Shown: piece by piece, positions 5,802-13,416 of the stretch | How the letters are laid out: each line of letters opens with the position of its first letter | Position numbering within the stretch: the first letter of the stretch is position 1 | DNA from: DATHYU01 sp033722675 | GTDB lineage: Bacteria > Actinomycetota > Acidimicrobiia > Spongiisociales > UBA11373 | DNA length: 14,562 nucleotides | Assembly (NCBI GenBank): GCA_033722675.1 | Contig: JAWVYO010000060.1 | Location: 1 to 14,562, forward strand | Direction of reading: 5' to 3' | The notes under the pieces: model-generated | Databases searched by the model: none | The model's input: the letters and a program-made list of their open reading frames with translations, nothing else | Told to the model about the DNA's origin: nothing | Translations under genes and position numbers: made by a program

Positions 5802-7148
5802 GTGACCACCCTGAAGCAACCGCCACCCGACGTGAAGATCGACCCGCAGGCCAAGCGCTCGTCCATCGAGCGCCGGACCGGCATCTTCGCGCTCGTCCTC
5901 ATCGTGGTCGCCGGCGTGTCCCTCGGCCTCGTCCTCAGCGCCACCTCACCGTCGGCCGACCGTGCCGACGTGTCGGTGCTCAGCCAGCAGGAGATGACGG
6001 ACCGACTCATGCGCACGGTCGGCGGTGACATCGAATACGAGGTGCTCTACACGCCCACCTGGTACTACGAGTGGAGCGGTCGACCGGTGCCCGACACCGG
6101 CGCTACCGCGACGGTGGGGTTCCTCGTGTTCGAAACCGTCCACGTCGGACTGCTTCCGGAGCTCCCCGAGTACTCGGCGACGTCGGACGGGGAGGTGCTG
6201 GATCCCTTCCGGGTGGCGATCGTGGACAGCTCCGACCACCACCGGGTCACCCAGGTGCTCTTCGTCGCCGAGGACGGGCCGGCGCTGCTCGTCGAGGACG
6301 GATCGCGGCTCGAACTCACCATCGACTCGAACGAGACGACGCAGTACGGCTGGAACCTCGACCACACGTTCGGTGCCGGCGTCATCGGAGCCAGCGAGGC
6401 CGAGATCGGCATCACGAGCGGGTCGCTCACGGTGCCGGCGCTCATGGCCATCTTCGGCGGCATGCTCACGGCGCTCTCGCCCTGCATCCTCCTCCTCGCC
6501 ACCTACTACACGGCGATGCTCGCCGGCACCGCGACACAGGGGGCGCTGTCCCGCGACGAGGCGATGCGGAAGCTCGTGACCACGTCGCTCTACTTCATCG
6601 TCGGCTTCACGCTCATCTACACGGCGGGCGGTGCCGTCGCCGGGTGGGTGGGCAGCAGCATCGGACGCCTCGACAACGTCGGGTCGTGGGCCCGGCCGGT
6701 GTCGATCGTCGCCGGCGTCGTCGTGGTCCTCATGGGGATCCGGGTCGCCGCCCAGTCGAACGTGCCCGTCGTGTGCAAGCTCCCGGGCTTCAACCGGCCC
6801 GAGAAGTCCGGTGCGCTCGGCTCGGCCACCATGGGCGCCACGTTCGCCGTCGGCTGCCTCTCGTGCTTCTCGGCCACGGTGCTCTCGGCGCTGCTGCTCT
6901 ACGCCGGTGCCACCGGGTCCCCCATGACCGGCGGCCTCATCATGCTGACGTTCTCCGCCACGGTCGGGGTCATCTTCCTCCTGGCCGCCTTCCTCGTGGC
7001 GAAGGCCGTCCCCCTCGCAGGGTGGATCGAGAAGGCCCGCCCGTACGTCGGCGGGGTGAGCGCCGCGATCATGATCGCCCTCGGGATGCTCATGATCACG
7101 TACACGTTCCACCGGTTCACCGGGTGGATCTTCGAGGTCTGGAGCTAG
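5802..7148 (+). CDS. CcdA/DsbD-like thiol-disulfide membrane protein with N-terminal extracytoplasmic domain
   Basis: 448 residues. Helix 1 (about 28-47) is followed by a ~150-residue outer domain with no family I recognise. Six further hydrophobic segments follow. The first holds MLTALSPCILLLATYYTAML, like the LSPC motif of CcdA/DsbD helix 1 (C228). A later one holds GCLSCFSATVLSALLL with C352-x-x-C355, in the place of the second redox Cys of CcdA. C325 is in a loop. CcdA proteins pass electrons from cytoplasmic thioredoxin to outside partners, for cytochrome c maturation or thiol repair. The outer domain may be the partner or a metal site; it has no Cys, so it is not a thioredoxin or DsbD gamma domain. 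The start is GTG 5802, after AGGAGGAA (5787-5794). Confidence 0.78.
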   Translation: MTTLKQPPPDVKIDPQAKRSSIERRTGIFALVLIVVAGVSLGLVLSATSPSADRADVSVLSQQEMTDRLMRTVGGDIEYEVLYTPTWYYEWSGRPVPDTGATATVGFLVFETVHVGLLPELPEYSATSDGEVLDPFRVAIVDSSDHHRVTQVLFVAEDGPALLVEDGSRLELTIDSNETTQYGWNLDHTFGAGVIGASEAEIGITSGSLTVPALMAIFGGMLTALSPCILLLATYYTAMLAGTATQGALSRDEAMRKLVTTSLYFIVGFTLIYTAGGAVAGWVGSSIGRLDNVGSWARPVSIVAGVVVVLMGIRVAAQSNVPVVCKLPGFNRPEKSGALGSATMGATFAVGCLSCFSATVLSALLLYAGATGSPMTGGLIMLTFSATVGVIFLLAAFLVAKAVPLAGWIEKARPYVGGVSAAIMIALGMLMITYTFHRFTGWIFEVWS

Positions 7149-7152
7149 ACCG

Positions 7153-7617
7153 ATGACGGGCCCGTCGACGCGAGACAAGCTGATCGACGCAGCGATCGGG
7201 CTGCTGCACGTCCACGCCTATCCCGCCGTCGGGGTGCAGGCGATCTGCGACGCCGCAGGCGTGCTCAAGGGCAGCTTCTATCACTTCTTCGACTCGAAGG
7301 AGGATCTGGCCGTCGCTGCCGTGGAGCGGGCCTGGGACGAATACCGCAGCGCCGTCGTCGAGCCGGCGATCGCCGCCGGCACGCCCTCGGCCCCCCGTCC
7401 CGACCAACCGTGCGTCCCGCCCGACCACGCCTGCCTGTTCAGCCGGCTGGCGGCCGGGGTCACCGAGGCCGAGCCGCGGCTGCGGGGCCTGCTCGGCGAC
7501 GTGTTCCGGGACTGGGCCGACCTGCTCGGTGACGGCACCCCCGACTGGGCGTCGCTGGCCTCCATCCAGGGCCGGCTCGTGATCGCCTTCGCCGTCCCCG
7601 AGGAACAACCCGCATGA
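7153..7617 (+). CDS. TetR-family transcriptional regulator, short
   Basis: 154 residues against ~190-200 usual. The N-terminal HTH is complete: TRDKLIDAAIGLLHVHAYPA, VGVQAICDAAGVLKGSFYHF, then FDSKEDLAVAAVERAW. The ligand domain is abbreviated and ends soon after LASIQGRLVIAF, so one or two C-terminal dimer helices seem to be missing. C87-x4-H92-x-C94 (PCVPPDHACLF) lies where AcuR-like members carry GCLL; with C32 in the HTH it could form a thiol or metal switch. It lies four bases after the transporter stop and overlaps the next gene by ATGA, so it is co-transcribed with the genes it probably controls. A likely target is the palindrome at 5123-5138. The Cys-based sensing is inference. Confidence 0.85.
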   Translation: MTGPSTRDKLIDAAIGLLHVHAYPAVGVQAICDAAGVLKGSFYHFFDSKEDLAVAAVERAWDEYRSAVVEPAIAAGTPSAPRPDQPCVPPDHACLFSRLAAGVTEAEPRLRGLLGDVFRDWADLLGDGTPDWASLASIQGRLVIAFAVPEEQPA

Positions 7618-8316
7618 CACGCCTCGCCGCCCGCGTCCTCACCACCACGGCGCTGGTGCTCGGACTCGTGCTGGGCGCCGCCGGTGCGGCCCTCGCCGAT
7701 CCCGTCGGACCCACGAACTACCGCTCGGTCGTCAACGTCGTCGATCCGGCCCCCGAAGGCGTCACGATCGAGGTCGTCGGCGGCGACGGCTTCCTCGCCG
7801 CCGCCGTCGCCGAGGGACACACGCTGCGCGTGCCCGGCTACTTCGGCGAGCCGTACCTGCGCTTCGACACCGACGGGTCGGTGTGGCGCAACGAACGGTC
7901 GCCCGCCCGCTGGATCAACCGCGACCGGTACGGGACGAGCGGGGTGCCCGACCACGCCGACGCCGCCGCAGAGCCGGAGTGGGCGCTCGTCGACACCGAC
8001 GGCAGCTTCGCCTGGCACGACCACCGGATCCACTGGATGAGCCCGGACCTCCCGCCCACGGTTCGCGGCGACCGGACGGAGATCGTCTTCCCGTGGTCCG
8101 TGGACCTCACCATCGACGGCGTCGAGACCGAGGTGCGAGGAGAGCTCCTGTGGTCACCGGACCGGAACCCGGTCGGGCCCTTCCTCAGCGCCGGCATCGC
8201 CGTGCTCGCCTTCGTGGGCTGGCGACGGGGTCGCCTGCGGCCGATCCCCCAGATCGTCCGTCGTCGCGGTCTCCGGTCGGCGCGATACTCGGGATGCACC
8301 CACCACGGAGGTCCCC
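7614..8316 (+). CDS. secreted, C-terminally anchored protein with WHDHR-HWM motif; no stop before dps
   Basis: A signal peptide (residues 1-28, core VLTTTALVLGLVLGAAGAAL) is followed by DPVGPTNYRSVVNVVDPAPE, a β-rich part with VPGYFGEPYLRF, RNERSPARWINRDRYG and FAWHDHRIHWMSPDLPP, and one C-terminal helix (GPFLSAGIAVLAFVGW, near residue 200) ending in RRGRLRP. I recall this arrangement from a conserved actinobacterial envelope family without known function. Protein-like sequence ends near 8250, but the frame stays open until TAG 9633-9635, through dps and the opposite-strand methyltransferase. The end given here is the base before the dps start and is not a stop codon. The continuation is Arg/Pro-rich shadow sequence. 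It overlaps the TetR stop by ATGA. Confidence 0.65.
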
Positions 8317-8784
8317 ATGCAGGTCGACATCGGCATCGACGACGGCGCCCGCACCGAGATCGTCGCCGGACTCGAGCGGCTCCTCGCCGACACGTACACG
8401 CTCTACCTGAAGACGCAGAACTACCACTGGAACGTCGAAGGCCCGATGTTCCGGGCACTGCACCTCATGTTCGAGGAGCAGTACATCGAGCTGCGGGATG
8501 CGGTCGACCTCGTCGCCGAACGGATTCGGTCCCTCGGGGAACTCGCACCGGGGAGCTTCGCCGAGTTCGCCGAGCTCACCGTGATTCCCGAGGGGTCCGG
8601 CGACACCGACGCGATGGACATGGTCCGGGGCCTCGCCGACGGCCACGAGGCCGCCGCCCGGACCGCCCGCTCGGTCGTCCGACTCGCCGAGGAAGCCGGC
8701 GACGTGGCAACGGCCGACCTGGCGACCGTGCGGATCGAGACGCACGAAAAGACCGCCTGGATGCTCCGGGCGACCGCCTCCTAG
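8317..8784 (+). CDS. dps: Dps-family ferritin-like DNA-protection protein
   Basis: 155 residues, a full-length Dps. This family forms a dodecamer that oxidises Fe(II) with hydrogen peroxide and stores iron, often also binding DNA. The signature is YLKTQNYHWNVEGPMFRALH. The ferroxidase ligands H37, H49, D64 and E68 have exactly the spacing of Listeria Dps (H31, H43, D58, E62). There is no Lys-rich N-terminal tail, so DNA binding by a tail is unlikely. GGAGG (8307-8311) lies 5 nt before ATG 8317. GATACT (8284-8289) is a possible -10 of its own, without a clear -35. It may also be read from the upstream redox operon. Its TAG overlaps the TAG of the convergent methyltransferase gene in CTAG. Confidence 0.93.
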   Translation: MQVDIGIDDGARTEIVAGLERLLADTYTLYLKTQNYHWNVEGPMFRALHLMFEEQYIELRDAVDLVAERIRSLGELAPGSFAEFAELTVIPEGSGDTDAMDMVRGLADGHEAAARTARSVVRLAEEAGDVATADLATVRIETHEKTAWMLRATAS

Positions 8785-9407
8785 GCCTTTCGGAACACCG
8801 CGCCGTAGACGAACCCGAGCGGCCCCATCCGCCACAGCCGCTCGAAGCGCAGCGGCGCGTCGGCATAGAGGACCTCGGGGGGCGGCAGCTTGTCGAGGCT
8901 CCGGTGGAGGTACCAGTACTCGCCCGGCGCCCCCACGGCGAGCCCGGCCAGGGGGAGCGTGATCGCCGTGCCCACCCGGTGCAGCGCCCGCTTGACCGGC
9001 GTGACCGGACGCCCGAGGTCGACGATGGCGGCCACACCGCCGGGACGCAGGACGCGGGCGACCTCGGCCATCGTGGCGCCGACGGACTCGAGGTTCCGGA
9101 CCACGAAGGCGGAGAACACGCCGTCGAACGCCTCGGCGGCGAAGGGCAAGGACTCGCCCACGCCGACGACCCGTCGGAACTCCGGGTTGAGCGACAGCAT
9201 CTCGAAGTTGGGGTCGAGCGCCACCACCTCGCGGGCGCCGAACTCGACGTTGGCGGCACCCGTCCCGCCGCCGAGGTCGAGGACCCGGCCCTCGGGAAGG
9301 TGCTCGATGGCGCGGCGCCGCCACTCGCCGTCTCGTCCGAGCGACAGGATCGTGTTGAGGGTGTCGTATCTCCGGGCGATCCGGGAGAACACCTCCCGGC
9401 CCGTCAT
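8781..9407 (-). CDS. UbiE/MenG-type methyltransferase (menaquinone biosynthesis likely)
   Basis: 208 residues. The N terminus FSRIARRYDTLNTILSLG followed by WRRRAI is the classic UbiE/MenG opening. Motif I is VLDLGGGTGAANVEF (D44 to G50), followed by VVALDPNFEM, SLPFAAEAFDGVFSAFVVRN, and LRPGGVAAIVDLGRP. The C-terminal region with YWYLHRSLDKLPPP matches the family's Y-x-x-L-x-x-S pattern. MenG methylates demethylmenaquinone to menaquinone, the usual actinobacterial quinone. A related C-methyltransferase of another pathway is possible, so no symbol is given. ATG 9407 overlaps the serS stop (ATGA), which sets the start and implies translational coupling. It ends in CTAG shared with dps. Confidence 0.85.
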   Translation of the reverse strand: MTGREVFSRIARRYDTLNTILSLGRDGEWRRRAIEHLPEGRVLDLGGGTGAANVEFGAREVVALDPNFEMLSLNPEFRRVVGVGESLPFAAEAFDGVFSAFVVRNLESVGATMAEVARVLRPGGVAAIVDLGRPVTPVKRALHRVGTAITLPLAGLAVGAPGEYWYLHRSLDKLPPPEVLYADAPLRFERLWRMGPLGFVYGAVFRKA

Positions 9408-10687
9408 GCCCCGATGACCTCCAGCCCGAGGAACGGCCGCAGGGGTTCGGGCACCACGACGGTGCCGTCCGCCTGCTGGTGGTTCTCGAGGATGGCGATG
9501 AGGATCCGTCCCACGGCGACGGCCGTGCCGTTGAGGGTGTGGACGATCCGGGTGCCGTCGTCGGTGCGGAAGCGGGTCATGAGCCGGCGGGCCTGGAAGT
9601 CGGTCGTGTTCGAGGTCGAGGTGATCTCCCGGTAGGCGCCCTGGCCGGGCATCCACGCCTCGATGTCGTACTTCTTGGCGGCGGGGTCGCCGAGGTCGCC
9701 GATGCACACGTTCACGACCCGGTAGGGGATCCCGAGGGCGCGCACGAGGGCCTCCTCGCGTTCGAGGAGGAAGTCGTGCTCCTCCCAGGACCGGTCCGGG
9801 TGGGCGTAGGAGAACATCTCGACCTTGTCGAACTGGTGCACCCGGAAGATGCCCCGGGTGTCCTTCCCGTAGGTGCCCGCCTCCCGCCGGAAGCACGTGG
9901 AGAAGCCGACGTAGCGGATGGGCAGGTCGTCGGCGTCGAGGATCTCGTCTGCGTGGTACCCGGCGAGGGGGATCTCGGCGGTCCCCGCCAGGTAGAGGTC
10001 GTCGGACTCCACCGACCCGGACGGGTCGCTGGCGCCCACCGCGTACACCTGCTCCCTGGTGCCGGGGAAGAACCCGGTCCCGAAGAGCGACTGCTCGCGG
10101 ACGAGCACCGGCGGCACGACGGGGGTGAAGCCGTGCTCGATGAGCTCGCCCATCGCCCACTGCACGAGGGCGAACTCGAGCCGGACGGCGGCGCCCTTCA
10201 GGAAGGCGAACCGCGACCCCGACACCTTGGCGGCGCGCTCGACGTCGATGATGCCGAGCGCCTCGCCGAGCTCGAGGTGGTCGCGATGGTCGAAGTCGAA
10301 CTCCGGGGGCTCGCCCCATCGGGAGATCTCGACGTTGTCCTCGTCGGAGTGCCCGTCGGGCACGCTCTCGTGCGCCGGGTTGGGGAGCGTCACCCAGATC
10401 GCCTCGAACCGCTCGTCCAACTCGTCCGCCCGGGCCAGGAGGGTCTTGTACTCCTCGGCGAGGCGGCCGGCGTCGGCGATCGCTGCCTGTTTCTCGTCCC
10501 CCTGGAGCTTGGCGATGCGCTGACCCATCTGCTTCTGCTCGGCGCGCAGCTCCTCCGCCTTCGTCCGGACGGCCCGGCGCTCCTCGTCGAGCTCGACGAG
10601 GGCGTCGACGTCGACGTCGACGTGGCGGCGTTCCATGGCGGCGCGGAAGTCGTCTGGAGCGTCCCGCAGCAGGCTCACATCGATCAT
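9404..10687 (-). CDS. serS: seryl-tRNA synthetase
   Basis: 427 residues, full length for the bacterial enzyme that charges tRNA-Ser with serine. Residues ~25-105 form the long antiparallel coiled-coil arm (EERRAVRTKAEELRAEQKQM onward) that reads the tRNA-Ser variable arm. The class II core has LAGTAEIPLAGYHADEIL (the TxE serine-binding loop), motif 2 FRREAGTYGKDTRGIFRVHQ followed by FDKVEMF, and motif 3 LNGTAVAVGRILIAILENHQ. The start ATG 10687 has no Shine-Dalgarno, but TACCCT lies 7 nt upstream. The coding start contains GTCGAC three times (10604-10621), giving VDVDVD. It lies 18 bp after the DUF4446 gene and overlaps the methyltransferase gene. The cognate tRNA-Ser(UGA) is at 688-778. Confidence 0.97.
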   Translation of the reverse strand: MIDVSLLRDAPDDFRAAMERRHVDVDVDALVELDEERRAVRTKAEELRAEQKQMGQRIAKLQGDEKQAAIADAGRLAEEYKTLLARADELDERFEAIWVTLPNPAHESVPDGHSDEDNVEISRWGEPPEFDFDHRDHLELGEALGIIDVERAAKVSGSRFAFLKGAAVRLEFALVQWAMGELIEHGFTPVVPPVLVREQSLFGTGFFPGTREQVYAVGASDPSGSVESDDLYLAGTAEIPLAGYHADEILDADDLPIRYVGFSTCFRREAGTYGKDTRGIFRVHQFDKVEMFSYAHPDRSWEEHDFLLEREEALVRALGIPYRVVNVCIGDLGDPAAKKYDIEAWMPGQGAYREITSTSNTTDFQARRLMTRFRTDDGTRIVHTLNGTAVAVGRILIAILENHQQADGTVVVPEPLRPFLGLEVIGA

Positions 10688-10694
10688 GCCCGAA

Positions 10695-10700
10695 AGGGTA
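10695..10700 (-). promoter_or_regulatory. -10 (TACCCT) for a leaderless serS transcript
   Basis: Minus-strand TACCCT ends 7 nt before ATG 10687, in the 18-bp gap after the DUF4446 stop codon. It gives serS its own start in addition to any read-through from upstream. No -35 match is visible. Confidence 0.45.
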
Positions 10701-10705
10701 GGCGT

Positions 10706-11140
10706 CTACCCGTCCCAGGCCCGATCGACGGCGTTCTGCTCCTCGGGGGACAGGGGCTCGAGCCCTGCACCGTCTTCGATCATCTTGGTGAAGAAGCGGG
10801 TCTCGTCCCGGCCGACGAGCAGGGAGATGACGAGCCCGTCGCCCTGCTCGTTCAGAAGAGCGATCGACCGGGACAGGTGCCCGGCCTGGTTCCCGTAGGC
10901 GTCGTAGGCGACGACGGCCGTGTGCCGGATGGCGCCGGGCATGCGAGCGGCGAGCGACTGCACCGCCGGCTCGAGACGGGCGAGCGACCGCTCGGCGGCG
11001 GCGAGGTCCTCGTCGATCCGCTGCAGCCCCTCGTACACCCCGCCGCCCGGCACGGCGCGCAGCCGCCGGCTCAGCCGATAGACCTGGACGGCGAGAAGGA
11101 GCGCCACCACCAGGGCAGCGATCGCGAGTGCCAGCTCCAT
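10706..11140 (-). CDS. DUF4446 family membrane-anchored protein
   Basis: 144 residues. One N-terminal helix (ELALAIAALVVALLLAVQVY) is followed by a short coiled-coil-like segment (EGLQRIDEDLAAAERSLARL). The DUF4446 domain follows: HTAVVAYDAYGNQAGHLSRS, IALLNEQGDGLVISLLVGRD and ETRFFTKMI, ending with LSPEEQNAVDRA. The family is widespread in Gram-positive bacteria and has no established function that I know. ATG 11140 follows the TGA of the upstream gene by a single base, with GAGGAG inside the end of that gene as ribosome site, so the two genes are translated as a pair. Confidence 0.88.
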   Translation of the reverse strand: MELALAIAALVVALLLAVQVYRLSRRLRAVPGGGVYEGLQRIDEDLAAAERSLARLEPAVQSLAARMPGAIRHTAVVAYDAYGNQAGHLSRSIALLNEQGDGLVISLLVGRDETRFFTKMIEDGAGLEPLSPEEQNAVDRAWDG

Positions 11141-11141
11141 G

Positions 11142-12140
11142 TCACGACTCCTCGTCCATCAGGAACGTGAACGTGGCGATGTCGTCCAGCGGATCGTCGT
11201 CCACGCCCTCGATTCTCGCAGTGATCTCGTAGATGGTGCCGGGTCCGACGGGCAGGTCCTCGAAGGTGAGCGACGTGGCCTCGCCGGGCCGGAGTTCGCC
11301 GACGAGCCGCTCGTTCTCGAAGCGGTCGCCGCCCGACGACACGAGGACCAGCCGTACCGGGACCCCGTCGACGTCGGTGTTGCCCTCGTTGGAGATCGCG
11401 ATCGCGACGTCGAGACCCATGCCCGTGGGCACGACCGGAAGACCGTCCTCCTCCCCGAGCGGTGCCGGGGTGAGGCTGATGTCGTTGACGGCGACGTTCG
11501 TCGTGGTCCCGAGTCCCGGCGTCAGGAAGAGCCGACGGGCGACCTCCTCGGCCTGGAACAGCTCGGCGTCCTCCTCGGGGATGAACCGCACCCGGGGGAA
11601 GGGGCCGCCCTGGAGCGACGTGTCGACGCCCGTGATCTCCCCCAGGAAGCCGGCATACGCCGAGTCGCCGACCCGCAGATCCGTGAGCCCCTGCGTGACG
11701 AGGGCGATCCCCACGTCGTCGAGGGACGACTCCGACAGCCGCAGCATGCCCTGACGGGTGTTCGCCATGCCGGAGCGCCATCGGGTGGCGGCGATCTCGA
11801 GGAAGAAGTGGGCCTTGAGGAGTTCGCCGTCGGGCTCGTCGACCGTGGTGAGCTGCTCGGCGAGGTCGGACACCTCGGTCTCGAGATCTTCGAGGGTCGT
11901 CACCATCGTCGTCCGCCGGAGATCCTCGAGCCCGACGATGAGCGAGGTGAAGCGGGTGGCGGCCGAGTCCTCGGCCGACACGACGTCGGCGGCGACGTCG
12001 AGGTACTCCCGCCGCTGCACCTCCTCGGACTGCACGCGGGTGATCGCATAGGCGGCGAAGACGCCCACGGCCACGAAGGCGAGGACGACGATGGTGCGGC
12101 GCCGGCGCTGCCGCCGCCTCCGGATGGACGGATACGTCAC
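11142..12140 (-). CDS. membrane-anchored protein with C-terminal CARDB-like domain, unknown function
   Basis: 332 residues. A basic N terminus (SIRRRRQRRRRT) precedes one transmembrane helix (about 16-34, IVVLAFVAVGVFAAYAI), so the rest is outside the cell. Residues ~40-135 look largely helical (ATRFTSLIVGLEDLRRTTMV, TLEDLETEVSDLAEQLTTV). Residues ~220-330 (VAIAISNEGNTDVDGVPVRL, LRPGEATSLTFEDLPV, YEITARIEGV) have the repeating pattern of a CARDB/NEW3-type β-sandwich. I do not recognise the full protein. The start is GTG 12140, with GGGAGGG 4 nt upstream and a possible -10 TACGAT before that. It is coupled to the DUF4446 gene (1 bp gap), suggesting a joint envelope role. Confidence 0.75.
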   Translation of the reverse strand: MTYPSIRRRRQRRRRTIVVLAFVAVGVFAAYAITRVQSEEVQRREYLDVAADVVSAEDSAATRFTSLIVGLEDLRRTTMVTTLEDLETEVSDLAEQLTTVDEPDGELLKAHFFLEIAATRWRSGMANTRQGMLRLSESSLDDVGIALVTQGLTDLRVGDSAYAGFLGEITGVDTSLQGGPFPRVRFIPEEDAELFQAEEVARRLFLTPGLGTTTNVAVNDISLTPAPLGEEDGLPVVPTGMGLDVAIAISNEGNTDVDGVPVRLVLVSSGGDRFENERLVGELRPGEATSLTFEDLPVGPGTIYEITARIEGVDDDPLDDIATFTFLMDEES

Positions 12141-12194
12141 GGGACCCTCCCGACAGGGATCGTATCGGTGGTCGGGGCGGGCCCCTGTACGAAC

Positions 12195-13409
12195 TCAGTC
12201 CGGGAGGTACGGACCGTCGGCCTCGAACACCAGCTCGCCGTCGATATAGGTGGCGGCGACCTTGGTCCGGCCGTCCCAGGGATCGCCGTCGAAGACGAGG
12301 ACGTCGGCGTCCTTGCCCGGCTCGAGGCTGCCCACCCGGTCGTCCACCTCGAGGATCCGGGCCGGGTTGATGGTCACCGTCTCGAGCGCGCGGTCCTCGG
12401 GGAGTCCCTCCCGGATGGCCGTGATCACGAGGTCCCGCAGCACGTGGACCTCGTTGACCGGCGAGTCGGTGATGATCGACACCGCCGCACCGGCGGCCAT
12501 CATCACGCCGGCGGTGGCGGGCGTCCGCCGGTTCACCTCCCGCTTGTACTTGCTCGAGTACAGCGGACCGACGGCGACGGGGATGCCCCGGGACGCGATC
12601 TCGTCGGGAATCCTCCACGCCTCGGTGGCGTGGTCGATGACGAGGCGGTAGCCGAACTCCTCCGACAGCCGGATCGCCGTGCGGATGTCGTCGATGCGGT
12701 GGCAGTGGTTGCGGACCGGGATCTCCCCGTCGAGCACCTGGAGCAGGATCTCCTTGCCGAGGTCGCGCTTCGGCTCCCGCTGGGGCGTCCGCTCGTCGGC
12801 GGGCTTGCGCTCCTGGGCGGCGACGAGGGCGCGGTGGTGCTCCCAGTCGGCGCGGTACTCGAGGGCCTCGATGAAGGCCTTGCGGGCCAGATAGGCGGCA
12901 CCCATCCGGGTGTTGGGGGCTCGATTCATGCGCTCGCCGACCCGCTTGGGGTTCTCGCCGAGCGCCATCTTCACGCCGCCTGGTGCCCGCAGCACCATCT
13001 CGTCGGCGACCTTCCCCCGCGCCTTCACGACCGTCAGCTGGCCCCCGATGGGATTCGCGGAGCCGTGCATGATCCCCAGCGTCGTCACACCGCCTCGGCG
13101 GGCGTCGTCGAACCCCGGATCCTCGGGGTAGATCGAGTCGAGGGTTCGCACGTAGGGCGTGATCGACTCCGACGTCTCGTTCGTGTCCCAGTCGTCCTTG
13201 GCCCCTTCGCCGGCGATCCCGGTGTGGACGTGGGCGTCGACGAAGCCGGGGAGCAGGAACTTCCCGCTGCAGTCCACGACCTCGGCGTCGCCGACGGACT
13301 CGTCGGTGCCCACCGCGGCGATCTTCCCGTCCTCGACGAGCAGCGTGCCGCCCTCGATCGGGGGGCCGGCGGCGGTCCAGATGGTGGCGTTCGTGAAGGC
13401 TCGTCGCAT
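12195..13409 (-). CDS. amidohydrolase family protein (imidazolonepropionase-like)
   Basis: 404 residues, a complete metal-dependent hydrolase. The small β-domain is at both ends (NATIWTAAGPPIEGGTLLVE; SLEPGKDADVLVFDGDP). The TIM barrel carries GFVDAHVHTG (H60, H62), then PVRNHCHRIDDI, YRLVIDHATEAW and SIITDSPVNEV with the catalytic Asp, the set of metal and catalytic residues of the superfamily. Segments such as GSANPIGGQLTVVKARG and APGGVKMALGENPKRVGERM are shared with a group of amidohydrolases whose substrate I do not know. No signal peptide is seen, so it is cytoplasmic. The start is ATG 13409, with TAGGTT 7 nt upstream; the ORF could extend to 13451 but would cover the promoter. It is divergent from the repeat lipoprotein gene. 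Confidence 0.9.
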   Translation of the reverse strand: MRRAFTNATIWTAAGPPIEGGTLLVEDGKIAAVGTDESVGDAEVVDCSGKFLLPGFVDAHVHTGIAGEGAKDDWDTNETSESITPYVRTLDSIYPEDPGFDDARRGGVTTLGIMHGSANPIGGQLTVVKARGKVADEMVLRAPGGVKMALGENPKRVGERMNRAPNTRMGAAYLARKAFIEALEYRADWEHHRALVAAQERKPADERTPQREPKRDLGKEILLQVLDGEIPVRNHCHRIDDIRTAIRLSEEFGYRLVIDHATEAWRIPDEIASRGIPVAVGPLYSSKYKREVNRRTPATAGVMMAAGAAVSIITDSPVNEVHVLRDLVITAIREGLPEDRALETVTINPARILEVDDRVGSLEPGKDADVLVFDGDPWDGRTKVAATYIDGELVFEADGPYLPD

Positions 13410-13416
13410 GGGCCGG

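Noticed and set aside
4048..5805. 585-codon plus-strand frame over the binding-protein gene
   Set aside because: It is composed of Ala/Ser/Thr/Arg-rich sequence antisense to a clear lipoprotein and then overlaps the redox operon; it is a GC-rich shadow.
8407..9635. C-terminal 400 codons of the 7614 frame as a real domain
   Set aside because: The sequence is Arg/Pro/His-rich and is an out-of-frame or antisense reading of dps, the methyltransferase and serS, all of which are well supported.
9408..10319. Upstream extension of the methyltransferase gene
   Set aside because: It would be an out-of-frame reading of serS; ATG 9407 overlapping the serS stop is the natural start.
10604..10621. Triple GTCGAC tandem repeat
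   Set aside because: It lies within serS and simply encodes VDVDVD near the N terminus; it is too short for a meaningful repeat claim.
12174..12185. GGGGCGGGCCCC as terminator after the amidohydrolase gene
   Set aside because: The stem is only 4-5 bp with a loop too small to be stable, and no T-run follows.
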